Positions 8,001-15,657 are shown, numbered from the stretch's first letter. The stretch: DNA of 64,000 nucleotides from Schaalia turicensis ACS-279-V-Col4 (GCF_000296505.1 NZ_JH815208.1:745163-809162), one strand, 5' to 3'. Numbers and translations are program-made. The notes: a model not told the origin generated them from the sequence alone.

Positions 8001-9228
8001 GCCGTTCGCTGTCGTGGATCCTGGCGGCGCTCGTGGTTTTAGTCGCGATCGGATCATCATTTCCGTTGGTTTTGCAAAGACCCCGCACGGGCGTGTGATC
8101 CATGATTTCGGTGTCTTCTCCAGCCAGAACGGGCTGTCGGCAATGTCGGATGTTTTGCGTGCGGTGCGTGGTGATCTGACGTTGATTTCTTCGATTCACT
8201 CCGGCGATATCGATCCGTCGCGTCTTTCCGCTGAAGGCGCCCAGATGCTCTACAACCTGATTGAGATTGGCGAAGGTCAGTCCGGTGTGGGGAATGGAGG
8301 GTGGCCGGTTCTGGAAGCTGAACCGGATCGTCTGCTGATTGACTTGGCAGAACGCCTGTATTCGATGGGGCTTGAGGTAGTCCCGAACGTGGGTATCCCG
8401 GGTGGAATGCGTATTCCGCTTGCGATTGGCCACCCGGAGGTTCCCGGTCGACTGCTTGTCGCGGTTTTGACTGATGATGAAGCGTATGTGGCGGAGCCGT
8501 CCTTGCGTGTCCGTGACCGTATGTGGCCGGCGATGCTTGAAGCCCAGGGCTGGAAGGTCCATACGGCGTTGTCGATGGCCGTTTTCATTGACCCGGCAAA
8601 GGAAGCAAACACGATTGTTCAGCTTGTTTTGGATGCGGTGGATGAAATCAACGGTGTGCCTGACCAACAGGTTGTCGAGGTCCCGATGGTTGTAGACGTG
8701 GATACCTCCGGCCCGGATACGTTGGTTGGCTTGAACGCTCCTGAAGTTGCATCTAGCGATGCGGGTCCTGCTGTGGCCCCCGCTCCGGTTTTGGCTCCCA
8801 GCGAGCAGGTGGTTCTTGGCCCTGAGGCACAGATCGTCCTGGAAGAACCGGCTGAATCCGGTGACGTTGGGGCACAGACGGATGACGTAGTCACGGAGCC
8901 TGCGAAGTCGGATCATCAGATGGATGCCCGCGAGCGCGCTGACGAGGTGATTACGGGCATGCTTGAGATCATCGTTGCGAATCAGCCTGAGACGGCGCGT
9001 GGTCCGCGTCCGGCGATCGCCCCTGGCCTGCCACTGGCGGCCTACTCTGATGATCAGCTTGATGAGATGGCGATGTGGATCCGTTCTGACGGCGTCGATC
9101 GCTCGTTCAATGAGTTGATTGACGAGTTGCGTGACGCTTTGGGGATTACTCGTCGTGGTTTCCAGTCTGATGCGGTGCTGGGCAATGTCGTGCGCAGGAC
9201 TCGTCCGGCTGCCCCTGACGAACAGTGA
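4984..9228 (+). CDS. Helicase-like ATPase (degenerate Walker A) with nuclease-like C-terminal domain
   Basis: 1414 residues, of the superfamily I (AAA_11/AAA_12-like) helicase-related family common in Actinobacteria. The Q-like DLTPQQQDVVEAV near residue 280 precedes a P-loop position that reads VPHGSDDTALV, without the GK(S/T) needed for normal ATP binding. A Walker-B-like LLILDDIDDLP lies near residue 840. The C-terminal helicase segment has IIISVGFAKTPHGRVIHDFG and LRAVRGDLTLISS, typical of this group. A later region (about 1120-1220; PGGMRIPLAIGHPEVPGR, AEPSLRVRDR, GWKVHTALSMAVFIDP) resembles the Vsr/MTES-type nuclease-like domain seen at the end of these proteins. The last 190 residues are acidic and low-complexity. 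The GTG at 4984 lies in a hairpin and lacks a clear ribosome site, so the true start may be further in. Confidence 0.75.
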   Translation: MASSFFSRHSRTPSSQQQTPVAPTEESAQPNTHQRLRDQLTVWQDDLLRRTRIDGADAPRLTIGAPHPGGLAKLYADQPTRLSLLIREPSALKRGLDHARAIMARSSELTARHGVGTVHMSIGYARWMNAGEWASSAVLLRPVLLEDQPDDVTIRLASGYKLDNTITSALLKSGVAVDAEALIDEATSIHGFSSSKALAKVRELGRHLDQFELRDELIIGLFEHPASQLHREYDNAEHILSSDIVRALAGDQEARQNTHRVLPDSVPTDRDPWKERGAGDLTPQQQDVVEAVASGRSFVVDVPHGSDDTALVGAILADSAAYGRRVIHLGGSPSRTTMAEERLRSLGLSEAGVRLDGTTADGSEIRARIHQVMTDTSPVADMGEVDEIRTKLRDVRSRLSSYTTYLHRPFRAFGASAYEALQVLTDLTSAHPSPSTRVRFREDVLLDIAQDQGAKARELLHEASNLGLFARATAHTAWKGVVISSDEQVPDVLLRVHRLATESLPELRVRISTIAGEADIRTATTLSQWLAQLHMFEGVRDVLDIFTPQIFENSAADMVIATASKQWRAAHGITMKRSERTRLLKRAQDFVRPGTHVSDLHAELLKVQERRDVWRDHTGGDGWPTLPNRMNEAIELTTSIQDDLKALRPMFSTGHKNFEEMTIVDLAALFESLDTDPEGARELPRRVTVLKKLKGAGLASLAEDLRDRHVDDEMVDSELDLAWWASILGLMLASDPQLGGFDPAHLEATLESGRALDLAQVNTLAPQVLGQLRRLRLQAMATRPDQQEQLEALLASGTPVGALDFYNALPLVRYLVPVVFTVPTLVPAIVKAGHHVDLLILDDIDDLPLVELIPIIARARQVVVLADLSGAHEGGAARVLASVLPTTRMDVAPTRLNDQVALLLARHGIDHTGVPVPWTAAAAPITAFWCESSGMPAPGSHAVESTTAEVDAVVEQVIEHAVSQPERSLGVIALSTTHANRIQRAIEKVRASEPGLASFFDEATAQPFAVVDPGGARGFSRDRIIISVGFAKTPHGRVIHDFGVFSSQNGLSAMSDVLRAVRGDLTLISSIHSGDIDPSRLSAEGAQMLYNLIEIGEGQSGVGNGGWPVLEAEPDRLLIDLAERLYSMGLEVVPNVGIPGGMRIPLAIGHPEVPGRLLVAVLTDDEAYVAEPSLRVRDRMWPAMLEAQGWKVHTALSMAVFIDPAKEANTIVQLVLDAVDEINGVPDQQVVEVPMVVDVDTSGPDTLVGLNAPEVASSDAGPAVAPAPVLAPSEQVVLGPEAQIVLEEPAESGDVGAQTDDVVTEPAKSDHQMDARERADEVITGMLEIIVANQPETARGPRPAIAPGLPLAAYSDDQLDEMAMWIRSDGVDRSFNELIDELRDALGITRRGFQSDAVLGNVVRRTRPAAPDEQ

Positions 9229-9231
9229 TTC

Positions 9232-9552
9232 ATGGTGTCTGAAAACCTGAGCGTCTCGACTGATTCGCCCGCGTTCACTCCCTCTGATCGGCGAGTTTCT
9301 GCTGATCAGAGAGCGACTGTCGATCAGAGTGTGCCTGTTGAGCGTACGAAGAAGCGTCGTCGCGTGGCGACTTTCGTGTCTGACGTGGATCGTAAGTTGA
9401 TTGCTCACGGGGTCGCGCCATCGTGGGAGGATCGCGTTCACCCCGACGATCGCAGGGCAGGTTCGTTCGCGGATTCACCGGATCGTGGGGATGGGGCGAA
9501 TGATCGTCGTCTGCTGGACAACGTTCCGCCTCACGCCCAAGCGCGCGCTTAG
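9232..9552 (+). CDS. Conserved hypothetical protein following the helicase-like gene
   Basis: 106 residues, polar and rich in Arg, Asp and Ser, with no membrane segment. It starts at ATG 9232, three bases after the previous stop, so it is very likely translated with the helicase-like protein. The C-terminal half (FVSDVDRKLIAHG, SWEDRV, then DNDRRLLDNVPPH-like spacing) resembles the small acidic/basic proteins that follow this ATPase in other Actinobacteria. Function unknown; a partner of the preceding protein is a guess from position only. Confidence 0.65.
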   Translation: MVSENLSVSTDSPAFTPSDRRVSADQRATVDQSVPVERTKKRRRVATFVSDVDRKLIAHGVAPSWEDRVHPDDRRAGSFADSPDRGDGANDRRLLDNVPPHAQARA

Positions 9553-9652
9553 GTGCTCTTCGTTTTCTCCTATTGAAAAGGCCTCTCCCGTCACTTCATC
9601 GCCTGTCCTTTAAACAAGGGCGGAGTAGGGAGCTTATATCCGTGCATAGCAA

Positions 9653-9686
9653 AAGTGGCTCCGTCCCTGTAGGGATGGAGCCACTT
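9653..9686. terminator. Bidirectional terminator between convergent genes
   Basis: A 14-bp stem, AAGTGGCTCCGTCC with AAGTGGCTCCATCC on the other strand (one wobble pair), around a 6-base loop. It lies between the plus-strand helicase operon and minus-strand mscL. Confidence 0.8.
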
Positions 9687-9709
9687 GAACGCGTGTAAGG
9701 AACTGAGTC

Positions 9710-10105
9710 TCAGTTCTTGTTCGCCAACAGGTCGCGGATCTCGGTGAGGAGCTGTTCTTCGGTGGAGGGAGCTGCCGGTGCTTCTTCTACAGCTTCTTCC
9801 TTCTTAGCGGTTGCGGCCTTGATCTTGTTCATCGGAGCAACGATCGCGAAGTAAACAGCAATTGCGACGAGGAGGAAGTTCACAACAGCGGTGATGATGG
9901 TGCCCGGCCGAATCGGGTCAGAGCCGTTGATCGTGAACTGGAGGACGGAGTCGAAGTTCGGCTGACCGATGACGGCGCCGATGATGTCCATGATGACGTC
10001 GGTGATAGCGGTGACGATGGGGGTGAAGGCTGCGCCGATGATGACGGCGACTGCGAGGTCAAGAGCGTTGCCCTTGGAGATGAATTCCTTGAATCCCTGG
10101 ATCAT
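9710..10105 (-). CDS. mscL: Large-conductance mechanosensitive channel MscL
   Basis: 131 residues, the usual MscL length. The N-terminal FKEFISKGNALDLAVAVIIGAAF is the signature amphipathic helix plus pore-lining TM1. TM2 lies at about residues 70-90, and the C-terminal bundle is acidic, Ala/Glu-rich (EEAVEEAPAAPSTEEQLL). It forms a homopentameric tension-gated pore that releases solutes on hypo-osmotic shock. The ATG is preceded by AGGAGATCAC-type ribosome binding sequence. It is separated by 26 bases from the SAF-domain gene upstream and may share its transcript. Confidence 0.97.
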   Translation of the reverse strand: MIQGFKEFISKGNALDLAVAVIIGAAFTPIVTAITDVIMDIIGAVIGQPNFDSVLQFTINGSDPIRPGTIITAVVNFLLVAIAVYFAIVAPMNKIKAATAKKEEAVEEAPAAPSTEEQLLTEIRDLLANKN

Positions 10106-10131
10106 TGTGATCTCCTGATTGAAGTGTCCCG

Positions 10132-10752
10132 CTAGCCATGTGGTGTAGCCAAAGCGAGGCCAAGCGTATGCGTCCCGGCGTGGCCGAGAACGGTGTCGGT
10201 TACTGCTTCGTCAACGATGATGTCGAGACGAGCAGTAGCAGACGATCCCCATTGGGATGCGTCGGTTACTGACACTGAGGATATAAGTGCTTGATTAGTC
10301 AATAAAGATGCTGAACAGGTGTTTACGTCACAGTTGTCAGGAAAACCCCATAAAACCACGGAATCTCCGGCCTCAAGTGGGGGGACTTGTGTTCTATCTA
10401 ATATGACAGAAATCAGGTTTTGTCCGGGTTTTAAACTTCGTCCTAACGCTGATCCTGCCATGACGCTTTCCGAGAGGATCGTGCCTTTCGTGGCTGGCTC
10501 TCCTGTCCAAGTAGCGGGTAATACGTCGGTCGAGGTAATGGCGTCGGCGGGGACGAGCAGTTCTGGGACCTCGATTGACGTGACCGTCGAAGAGTCGATG
10601 GCGTCCCCGCGTTCAATGTCGGCGGCGAGGATCAGCACTTGATGTCCGCCAGGATGAGGGAGCAAGGTCAAAGCGATTGCTCCGATGGTGAACACGAAGA
10701 TGATGGCGAGTCCAAGCCTGCGGATCGCCGTGAACGAAATGCGTCTGGTCAT
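10132..10752 (-). CDS. SAF-domain membrane protein (CpaB-like)
   Basis: 206 residues with an N-terminal transmembrane segment (about 12-33). An extracytoplasmic SAF domain follows (about 40-105: VLILAADIERGDAI then KGTILSESVMAGSAL), the fold shared by CpaB and FlgA. The remainder is a beta-rich region with a Cys pair (NCDVNTC). In Actinobacteria such proteins often accompany Flp pilus or secretion genes, but no pilus gene is nearby, so the role is open. It lies head-to-tail with mscL, and its upstream end faces the DnaA-box pair. Confidence 0.75.
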   Translation of the reverse strand: MTRRISFTAIRRLGLAIIFVFTIGAIALTLLPHPGGHQVLILAADIERGDAIDSSTVTSIEVPELLVPADAITSTDVLPATWTGEPATKGTILSESVMAGSALGRSLKPGQNLISVILDRTQVPPLEAGDSVVLWGFPDNCDVNTCSASLLTNQALISSVSVTDASQWGSSATARLDIIVDEAVTDTVLGHAGTHTLGLALATPHG

Positions 10753-10804
10753 GCCTCAAGTAAAAGCACGCAGTCGCAGCCTCGCACCTGAGCGAAACGG
10801 AAAC

Positions 10805-10840
10805 TGTGGATAAGTGGCACTTAGCGCGAATTGTGGATAA
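10805..10840. promoter_or_regulatory. Pair of perfect DnaA-box 9-mers
   Basis: TGTGGATAA (reverse complement of the consensus TTATCCACA) occurs exactly at 10805-10813 and 10832-10840, same orientation, 27 bp apart. The second copy lies within the last codons of the folate cyclo-ligase gene (RLIHNSR). Whether DnaA binds here is not known. Confidence 0.6.
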
Positions 10841-11543
10841 GTCGCGTGTAACCGCTGGGAGTCAGCACCCCGTTCACCCGCTGATCGTGAGGCTCAACGG
10901 GCAGATAATCGCGAGGATCGGAGAAAAACTCATTGTCGAAGACTACGGCGATAATCGGAACACCAGGCCGAGCGTGCTCGAGCGCCCGATCGTACCATCC
11001 GCCACCCTGCCCAAGACGGACTCCTCGCGCATCCACAGCCAGTGCGGGTACAACGATCAGGTCGGCTTTCGCCAATTCGTCGGCGCTCTCTATACACGTA
11101 GGAGTAAACCGCGGGCCAGTAGACACAATAGATTCCAGCTTCGCCTCCATTGGCTCTGCCGTCTGCGGGCGCGAATCCACGTACGTCCAGGCCACGCCAA
11201 TGGCTGCCTTCCCATCTGGGTCGACGAGGCCGGGAATCAAACACCACTCACACGCTTGAAGTAGCCCGGCAGTGTCAGGTTCGCTGGGGCTTGAAATGAA
11301 GAGAGCGGGAAGAAAACTCGCGCCCTGAGCAGGGGGAGAGGACACAGAGGTAAGCGCGGTCTCGTCAACTGGCGCAGAGGATACAGAGGCGGAAGAAAAC
11401 CCGAAATCTGCCAGCACCTCGGGCCACAACGCAGCCAGCTGAGCGCGTTCGCGCGCGCGCTGATCGGCGGAAGTGCAGACCCGACGCTGACTCCGTTGTG
11501 TGCGGATTCTCGCGCGAATGAGGGCTTTGTCCTCGTGTATCAC
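10821..11543 (-). CDS. 5-formyltetrahydrofolate cyclo-ligase
   Basis: 240 residues. This family converts 5-formyl-THF to 5,10-methenyl-THF using ATP, returning the stored folate to one-carbon metabolism. The C-terminal family signature is clear: LIVVPALAVDARGVRLGQG followed by GWYDRAL, and the final VEPHDQRVNGVLTPSG. The N-terminal KALIRARIRTQR helix matches the ATP-binding start of the family. A variable middle insert rich in Ser/Val (about residues 50-85) is longer than usual. It is divergent from the galU remnant, the same arrangement as in mycobacteria. Confidence 0.92.
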   Translation of the reverse strand: MIHEDKALIRARIRTQRSQRRVCTSADQRARERAQLAALWPEVLADFGFSSASVSSAPVDETALTSVSSPPAQGASFLPALFISSPSEPDTAGLLQACEWCLIPGLVDPDGKAAIGVAWTYVDSRPQTAEPMEAKLESIVSTGPRFTPTCIESADELAKADLIVVPALAVDARGVRLGQGGGWYDRALEHARPGVPIIAVVFDNEFFSDPRDYLPVEPHDQRVNGVLTPSGYTRLIHNSR

Positions 11544-11578
11544 TCGGTTTTGCTCCTGCTCGAACTAGGGTGGAGAGC

Positions 11579-11983
11579 ATGATCGAGCAGCATGAGACTG
11601 TCACCCACGCGGTTGTTCCCGTCGCGGGACGCGGTACCCGTTTCTTGCCGATCACACAGTCTGTTCCAAAAGAAATGCTACCGAACGTCGGGCGCCCAGC
11701 GATCGACGGACGCTACATTTGTGACCCCATCGTTGTCGACGCGCTCACAAACATCACTCCAGGAGCCGGTGGCGAATACCAGCTGACCGACGCATGTGCC
11801 CGGCTCATCGCCAAGCCGCGCGAAAACGGTGGCGGACTGTACGGTGTCATCATCGACGAACCCCGATACGACACCGGCGACAAACTCGGCTACCTTAGAG
11901 CCACCATCGCCTTTGCGCTCACCGACCCAGACATGGGGCCGGCACTGCGTGAATATCTGAACACCCAACCGAATGAGGCCTGA
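11579..11983 (+). pseudogene. galU: galU remnant: UTP-glucose-1-phosphate uridylyltransferase with large internal deletion
   Basis: 134 residues from ATG 11579, where a full GalU has about 300. The N-terminal nucleotide-binding signature is intact (VVPVAGRGTRFLPITQSVPK then EMLPNVGRPAI). Directly after PAI the protein jumps to the C-terminal part (DGRYICDPIVVDAL, TPGAGGEYQLTDA, RYDTGDKLGYLRATI). About 150-160 central residues, including the metal-binding Asp and most of the sugar site, are missing without a frameshift. The product is very unlikely to be an active uridylyltransferase. Its stop overlaps the moeA start (TGATG), so the remnant may persist because it keeps moeA translation coupled. 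Confidence 0.85.
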
Positions 11984-13212
11984 TGCGAAGCGTTGCAGAG
12001 TTCTACCAAGACTGTCTTTCAGCCGTAGCCCAGCAGCCACCACTGGACGTGCAACTCGCGGACGCAGTGTCCTGCGTTCTTGCCGAGGACGTTGAAGCTC
12101 CCTTCGATCTTCCGGTCGCTGACCTTGCGGCCCGCGACGGCTACGCGGTGCGTTCCGAAGACCTTGCCGGCGCTCGCCCCGACAACGAACTCTCCCTGCG
12201 CGTCACCGAAGAAATCCGCGCGGGCGACGTGAACCCCGCAGCACTGGTGCCCGGAACCGCGATTCGTATCGCCTCTGGTGCCCCGATGCCGGCCGGTGCC
12301 GATTCGGTGATCGCCCTTGAATTCACTGACCACGGCATGGCGCAAGTCAACGTTCGAACCCAGCCAGCAGTCGGCGAAAATATTCGCCGAAAGGCAGAAG
12401 ACGTTGAAGAAGGCGAAATTGTCCTGCGAAAGGGAACCCGCGTTGGTGCCCGCCAGGTCGCGTTGCTTGCAGGTGTGGGTCGCTCGCGCGTGTACGTTCA
12501 CCCGCGTCCTCGCGTCGTCATCCTGTCCATCGGCGACGAAATTGTTGAACCCGGCGAAAAAGCGCGTCCTGGCACTGTCTTTGACGCAAACGGTCACGCC
12601 CTCTCAACGGCTATCGCCGATGCGGGGGCTCAGACCTTCCGCGTTGCCGCGGTCCCAGACGAACGCCACGTCCTGAGCGAAACCATCGAAGACCAGCTTG
12701 TTCGCGCAGACCTGATCCTGACCACCGGCGGTATCTCGCACGGTTCAGGCGATACGGTCCGCGAGGTCCTGTCCACGCTGGGCACCGTTCGTTTCGACAA
12801 CATTGCCGCGTGGCCGGGACACATCCTCGGCGTCGGAACTGTCGGGGGCGACGACAACGGTGAGGGTGGAACCCCGATCTTCTGTCTTCCCGGCGACCCG
12901 GTCTCTGCCCAGGTCTGTTTCGAAGTCTTTGTTCGCCCAGCACTTCGTCATATGCAGGGCTGGACCCAGCTGACTCGACCCTCCGTGAAGGCTACCGTCG
13001 ACCGCTCTTGGTACTCACCGCGAGGCCGTCGCGAATTCGTTCGTGTCCGCCTAGTCGGCGACCCCAAGACCGGTTACCAAGCGAAGGTCATGGGTGCTCC
13101 CGCATCGCTCCTGCTCAGTGCGCTCGCGGAATCCAACGCGCTTGCCATTGTCCCTGAAAGCACAACTAACGTGCGTACGGGTGACATGTTGCAGTGCTTG
13201 GTTCTTGAGTGA
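11983..13212 (+). CDS. moeA: Molybdopterin molybdenumtransferase MoeA
   Basis: 409 residues, the normal MoeA length. It inserts molybdate into adenylated molybdopterin in the last step of molybdenum cofactor synthesis. Visible family features are the N-terminal PVADLAARDGYAVR, the domain-II IRIASGAPMPAGADSVIALE, the MoCF-binding core VVILSIGDEIVEPGEKARPG and TTGGISHGSGDTVREVL, then IFCLPGDPVSAQVCFEVFVRP and the C-terminal beta domain. The ATG overlaps the stop of the galU remnant by one base. No molybdoenzyme gene is in the window. Confidence 0.95.
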   Translation: MRSVAEFYQDCLSAVAQQPPLDVQLADAVSCVLAEDVEAPFDLPVADLAARDGYAVRSEDLAGARPDNELSLRVTEEIRAGDVNPAALVPGTAIRIASGAPMPAGADSVIALEFTDHGMAQVNVRTQPAVGENIRRKAEDVEEGEIVLRKGTRVGARQVALLAGVGRSRVYVHPRPRVVILSIGDEIVEPGEKARPGTVFDANGHALSTAIADAGAQTFRVAAVPDERHVLSETIEDQLVRADLILTTGGISHGSGDTVREVLSTLGTVRFDNIAAWPGHILGVGTVGGDDNGEGGTPIFCLPGDPVSAQVCFEVFVRPALRHMQGWTQLTRPSVKATVDRSWYSPRGRREFVRVRLVGDPKTGYQAKVMGAPASLLLSALAESNALAIVPESTTNVRTGDMLQCLVLE

Positions 13213-13279
13213 TTCTTAGACCCGCTCGCTGCTACCTGCTAGTGATCAGCCGTTACCTACTGTCTTCCGGTCGCTAGCT

Positions 13280-13489
13280 TCAGCCCGACCAGTCGTCGAC
13301 TACGTAGAGGACCAGATCATGTTTGGACACTTCATCCGGATCTGGGGCAGAACTCTTGGTGAACTGAGCCTTGAGGTCCGCGACCCAGTCGGTGAAGGGT
13401 TCATGCACGGGCGAGCGGCCTCGTCGATGACGAAATCGGTGGAGCACGAAGGTAGTGCGAAACCCAAGAAAGAGCAGGCGGAACTGCAC
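13280..13489 (-). CDS. Possible small protein antisense to the rimJ 5' region
   Basis: A 69-residue minus-strand frame with coding-like GC-rich third positions, especially the last 45 codons (EPFTDWVADLKAQFTKSS, then HDLVLYVVDDWSG). It has a very basic Arg-rich N-terminus and an acidic C-terminus. It fills the gap between moeA and rimJ and overlaps the rimJ start by about 60 bases. No family recognised and no clear ribosome site, so it may be an artefact of the high GC content. Confidence 0.3.
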   Translation of the reverse strand: MQFRLLFLGFRTTFVLHRFRHRRGRSPVHEPFTDWVADLKAQFTKSSAPDPDEVSKHDLVLYVVDDWSG

Positions 13490-14068
13490 CCGAAATTGCT
13501 ACGAATTCGCCCTGCTTACGCCGGCGCTCACACGGCGATCGACCGAGTACGACGCGAGAACGCCGATTGGCTACAGCCCTGGGACGCAACCCTGCCACCG
13601 AACACGTACGGCAACGCAGGCCAGACGCTTGGCGAATATACGCGCACCATCGACAGGGCTCAACGCGCGGGGCGGGCGCTGGTGATGAAGCTTGAAATCG
13701 GCGGCGAGATTGCCGGACAGTTCTCGCTGACCAACGTGACGCACGGGGCGATGTCATCGGGGATGCTCGGCTACTGGCTGGCGGAAAAATGGGCTGGACG
13801 AGGGCTGGCAACATTCACCTGCGCGGCGATCATCGACCTGGTTATCGGCGAACTGGGACTCCACAGGATCGAGGTTGTGATCCGACCCGAGAACCGCGCA
13901 TCGCTGGGAGTTGCTCGCAAGCTCGGTCTACACCGTGAAGGCCTGCGACCGCGCTACATGTACATCGACGGCGCGTGGGCGGACCATGAAGCGTTTTCGA
14001 TCGACACGGAGTCTCTGCCGGCCGGTGGATTAGTGAAGAAAATTTACGGTCACGCGATCAGCCAGTAG
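13427..14068 (+). CDS. rimJ: RimJ-like GNAT N-acetyltransferase
   Basis: 213 residues from ATG 13427. RimJ-type GNAT enzymes move acetyl from acetyl-CoA to the N-terminus of ribosomal protein S5 or other proteins. The family landmarks are RRENADWLQPWDATLP, then IAGQFSLTNVTHGAMSSGML, GYWLAEKWAGRGLATFTC (acetyl-CoA loop), LGLHRIEVVIRPENRASLGV and ARKLGLHREGLRPRYMYIDG. The frame is open back to ATG 13319 (249 residues), but the extra N-terminal stretch is not like the family and overlaps a coding-like minus frame, so the shorter start is preferred. It sits between moeA and sepX, as in mycobacteria. Confidence 0.88.
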   Translation: MTKSVEHEGSAKPKKEQAELHPKLLRIRPAYAGAHTAIDRVRRENADWLQPWDATLPPNTYGNAGQTLGEYTRTIDRAQRAGRALVMKLEIGGEIAGQFSLTNVTHGAMSSGMLGYWLAEKWAGRGLATFTCAAIIDLVIGELGLHRIEVVIRPENRASLGVARKLGLHREGLRPRYMYIDGAWADHEAFSIDTESLPAGGLVKKIYGHAISQ

Positions 14069-14277
14069 GAGTCGCGTACGAGGTCTCGACCGGTGGTGTT
14101 GCCTGGTTTTCGTGTGGGCTGAACGCGCAGTCTTCAGGCGGGCTGAGGGGCAGGCGTAGCGTGGCTGGTGGGGCTGATGTTGCGATTGTTGCACGTGTGA
14201 AAGTGGCTTTGAGCAGGAAACACAACACGCGCCCACCCCACCATTCAAACGCACTTGAAAACCCATAGCGTTGTCCC

Positions 14278-15387
14278 GTGGAGTTTGGCGGAATCATCAT
14301 CATTGCAACGGTAGTGACACTACTGGGGCTGATTCCCCTGCTCGCTGCCCGACAAAAAGCGAAAACTTTCAGCCGTGAAAGTGACCGTTTCTCAACGGGC
14401 ATGAAGCTCCTCAACAATAATGAAAGCAACCGCCAAACCTGCGGTCGATCTACCGGGCAGTTGCTCGGTGTTCGTCGCACAATTACGCAAAGGGCAACGA
14501 TCGCCATGGCAGATCAAGCTGCAATGAATGCGAAGATTCGTATCGAGCACCGCGCAAATAAAGCCGTGCGTGAGATTGCTAAGCTTCGTGCGCGTCGTGC
14601 TGCGCGCCTCGCCGCTGAAGCGGCTGCAGGTCGCCGTCGCCTTGGAGTCAGCGCCACCTGCGCTGGTCTGAGCGGACTGGTCGCCATCGTCTGTGCCGCG
14701 CTTTCGGCGTCTTTCCTCTGGACTCTGATCCCCGCAGCTCTGCTTGTCATGTCCCTAGTTGCCTCGCGCATGGCGGCAATTCGTTCCGACAAAGCAAACG
14801 AAGCTGAGCTCGAATTGCTTGAAAACCTGCGCAACGCAGCCTCGGCTCGAGGAGTCCGCAAGGAAGAATCCGCACCCGCCCCGAAGGCGCAAAAGGACGA
14901 CCTCTTCGCCGGTATCACCGCAGATCGTTCCACGTCTCGCGCGACGGTCTCCCCTGCATCGCAAGCACTTGAAAAAGTCGAGCTGGACGCATCCGCTTCT
15001 ACCTCGCTCGCCGAATCCGGTGACACCAACGTGATCGAGATGCCCAATGCGTCCGCCGATGCGGTCAGCGGTGAAACTCAGACGGACCTCGTCAATGCTG
15101 AAGACGAAGCCGAAGAACTCGCACTGACCGGCACCGCCGTTGAGCGTCGCACATGGACCGTCAACCCGATCCCCGCGCCACGATACGCAACGCGCGGTCG
15201 CGTCAGCGGTCGTTCGGTCCACATTGACACCGACATCCGCGGAATCCCGAAGGTTGGCGTGGCCGTGCCGGCTCGCCCGATCGCAGCAACTGTCGCCGAG
15301 AACGCCATGACCACCGAACAGGTTGTCGCAGACCAGGCTGTTGCGCTTGACTTGGACGCCGTGCTGGATGCTCGTCGCGCGCAGTAA
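14278..15387 (+). CDS. sepX: SepX/GlpR-type divisome membrane protein
   Basis: 369 residues from GTG 14278. The opening VEFGGIIIIATVVTLLGLIP is the characteristic N-terminal membrane helix of the actinobacterial SepX/GlpR family (Rv0996 position next to rimJ). After a variable region come QR.TIAMADQ, a basic stretch, two further hydrophobic segments (about 125-165) and a long, acidic, Ala/Ser-rich cytoplasmic tail ending near VAVPARPIAATV. Homologues help stabilise the cell-division or polar machinery with FtsZ or Wag31 partners. The assignment rests on synteny plus the N-terminal pattern; the tail is poorly conserved. Confidence 0.75.
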   Translation: MEFGGIIIIATVVTLLGLIPLLAARQKAKTFSRESDRFSTGMKLLNNNESNRQTCGRSTGQLLGVRRTITQRATIAMADQAAMNAKIRIEHRANKAVREIAKLRARRAARLAAEAAAGRRRLGVSATCAGLSGLVAIVCAALSASFLWTLIPAALLVMSLVASRMAAIRSDKANEAELELLENLRNAASARGVRKEESAPAPKAQKDDLFAGITADRSTSRATVSPASQALEKVELDASASTSLAESGDTNVIEMPNASADAVSGETQTDLVNAEDEAEELALTGTAVERRTWTVNPIPAPRYATRGRVSGRSVHIDTDIRGIPKVGVAVPARPIAATVAENAMTTEQVVADQAVALDLDAVLDARRAQ

Positions 15388-15422
15388 CTGACACCCGTGC
15401 TGACGCTCTGACTTTTTTGGAC

Positions 15423-15449
15423 AGGCTCACCCGAACACCGGGTGAGCCT
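15423..15449 (+). terminator. Terminator after sepX
   Basis: A 10-bp perfect stem AGGCTCACCC/GGGTGAGCCT with a 7-base loop, 36 bases after the sepX stop codon. Confidence 0.75.
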
Positions 15450-15577
15450 CTGTTCACTATGTGCGCTTCTCTACGCGCATTCGAAGGTCGAAGCGTTTGA
15501 GATCGGCGCCTCGTTCCTGAGTCTTCGTTTCCCGTTTTTCATCGCTGCCCGTTGGGTGCTATGCTAAACGGGCACCT

Positions 15578-15650
15578 GGGGCTATGGCGCAGTTGGTAGC
15601 GCGTCTCGTTCGCAATGAGAAGGTCAGGGGTTCGAATCCCCTTAGCTCCA
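15578..15650 (+). tRNA. tRNA-Ala (anticodon CGC)
   Basis: 73 nt. The acceptor GGGGCTA pairs with TAGCTCC (one G-T wobble), discriminator A. The anticodon arm is TCTCG-TTCGCAA-TGAGA with anticodon CGC, and the T loop is TTCGAAT. Confidence 0.95.
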
Positions 15651-15657
15651 CAAAATC

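Noticed and set aside
7906..9441. 511-codon open frame antisense to the helicase-like gene
   Set aside because: Shadow of a real GC-rich gene; composition (Arg/His/Thr-rich) is typical of antisense reading and no family features are visible.
11570..11578. GTG 11570 as start of the galU remnant
   Set aside because: ATG 11579 begins the family-like N-terminus; the three extra residues add nothing.
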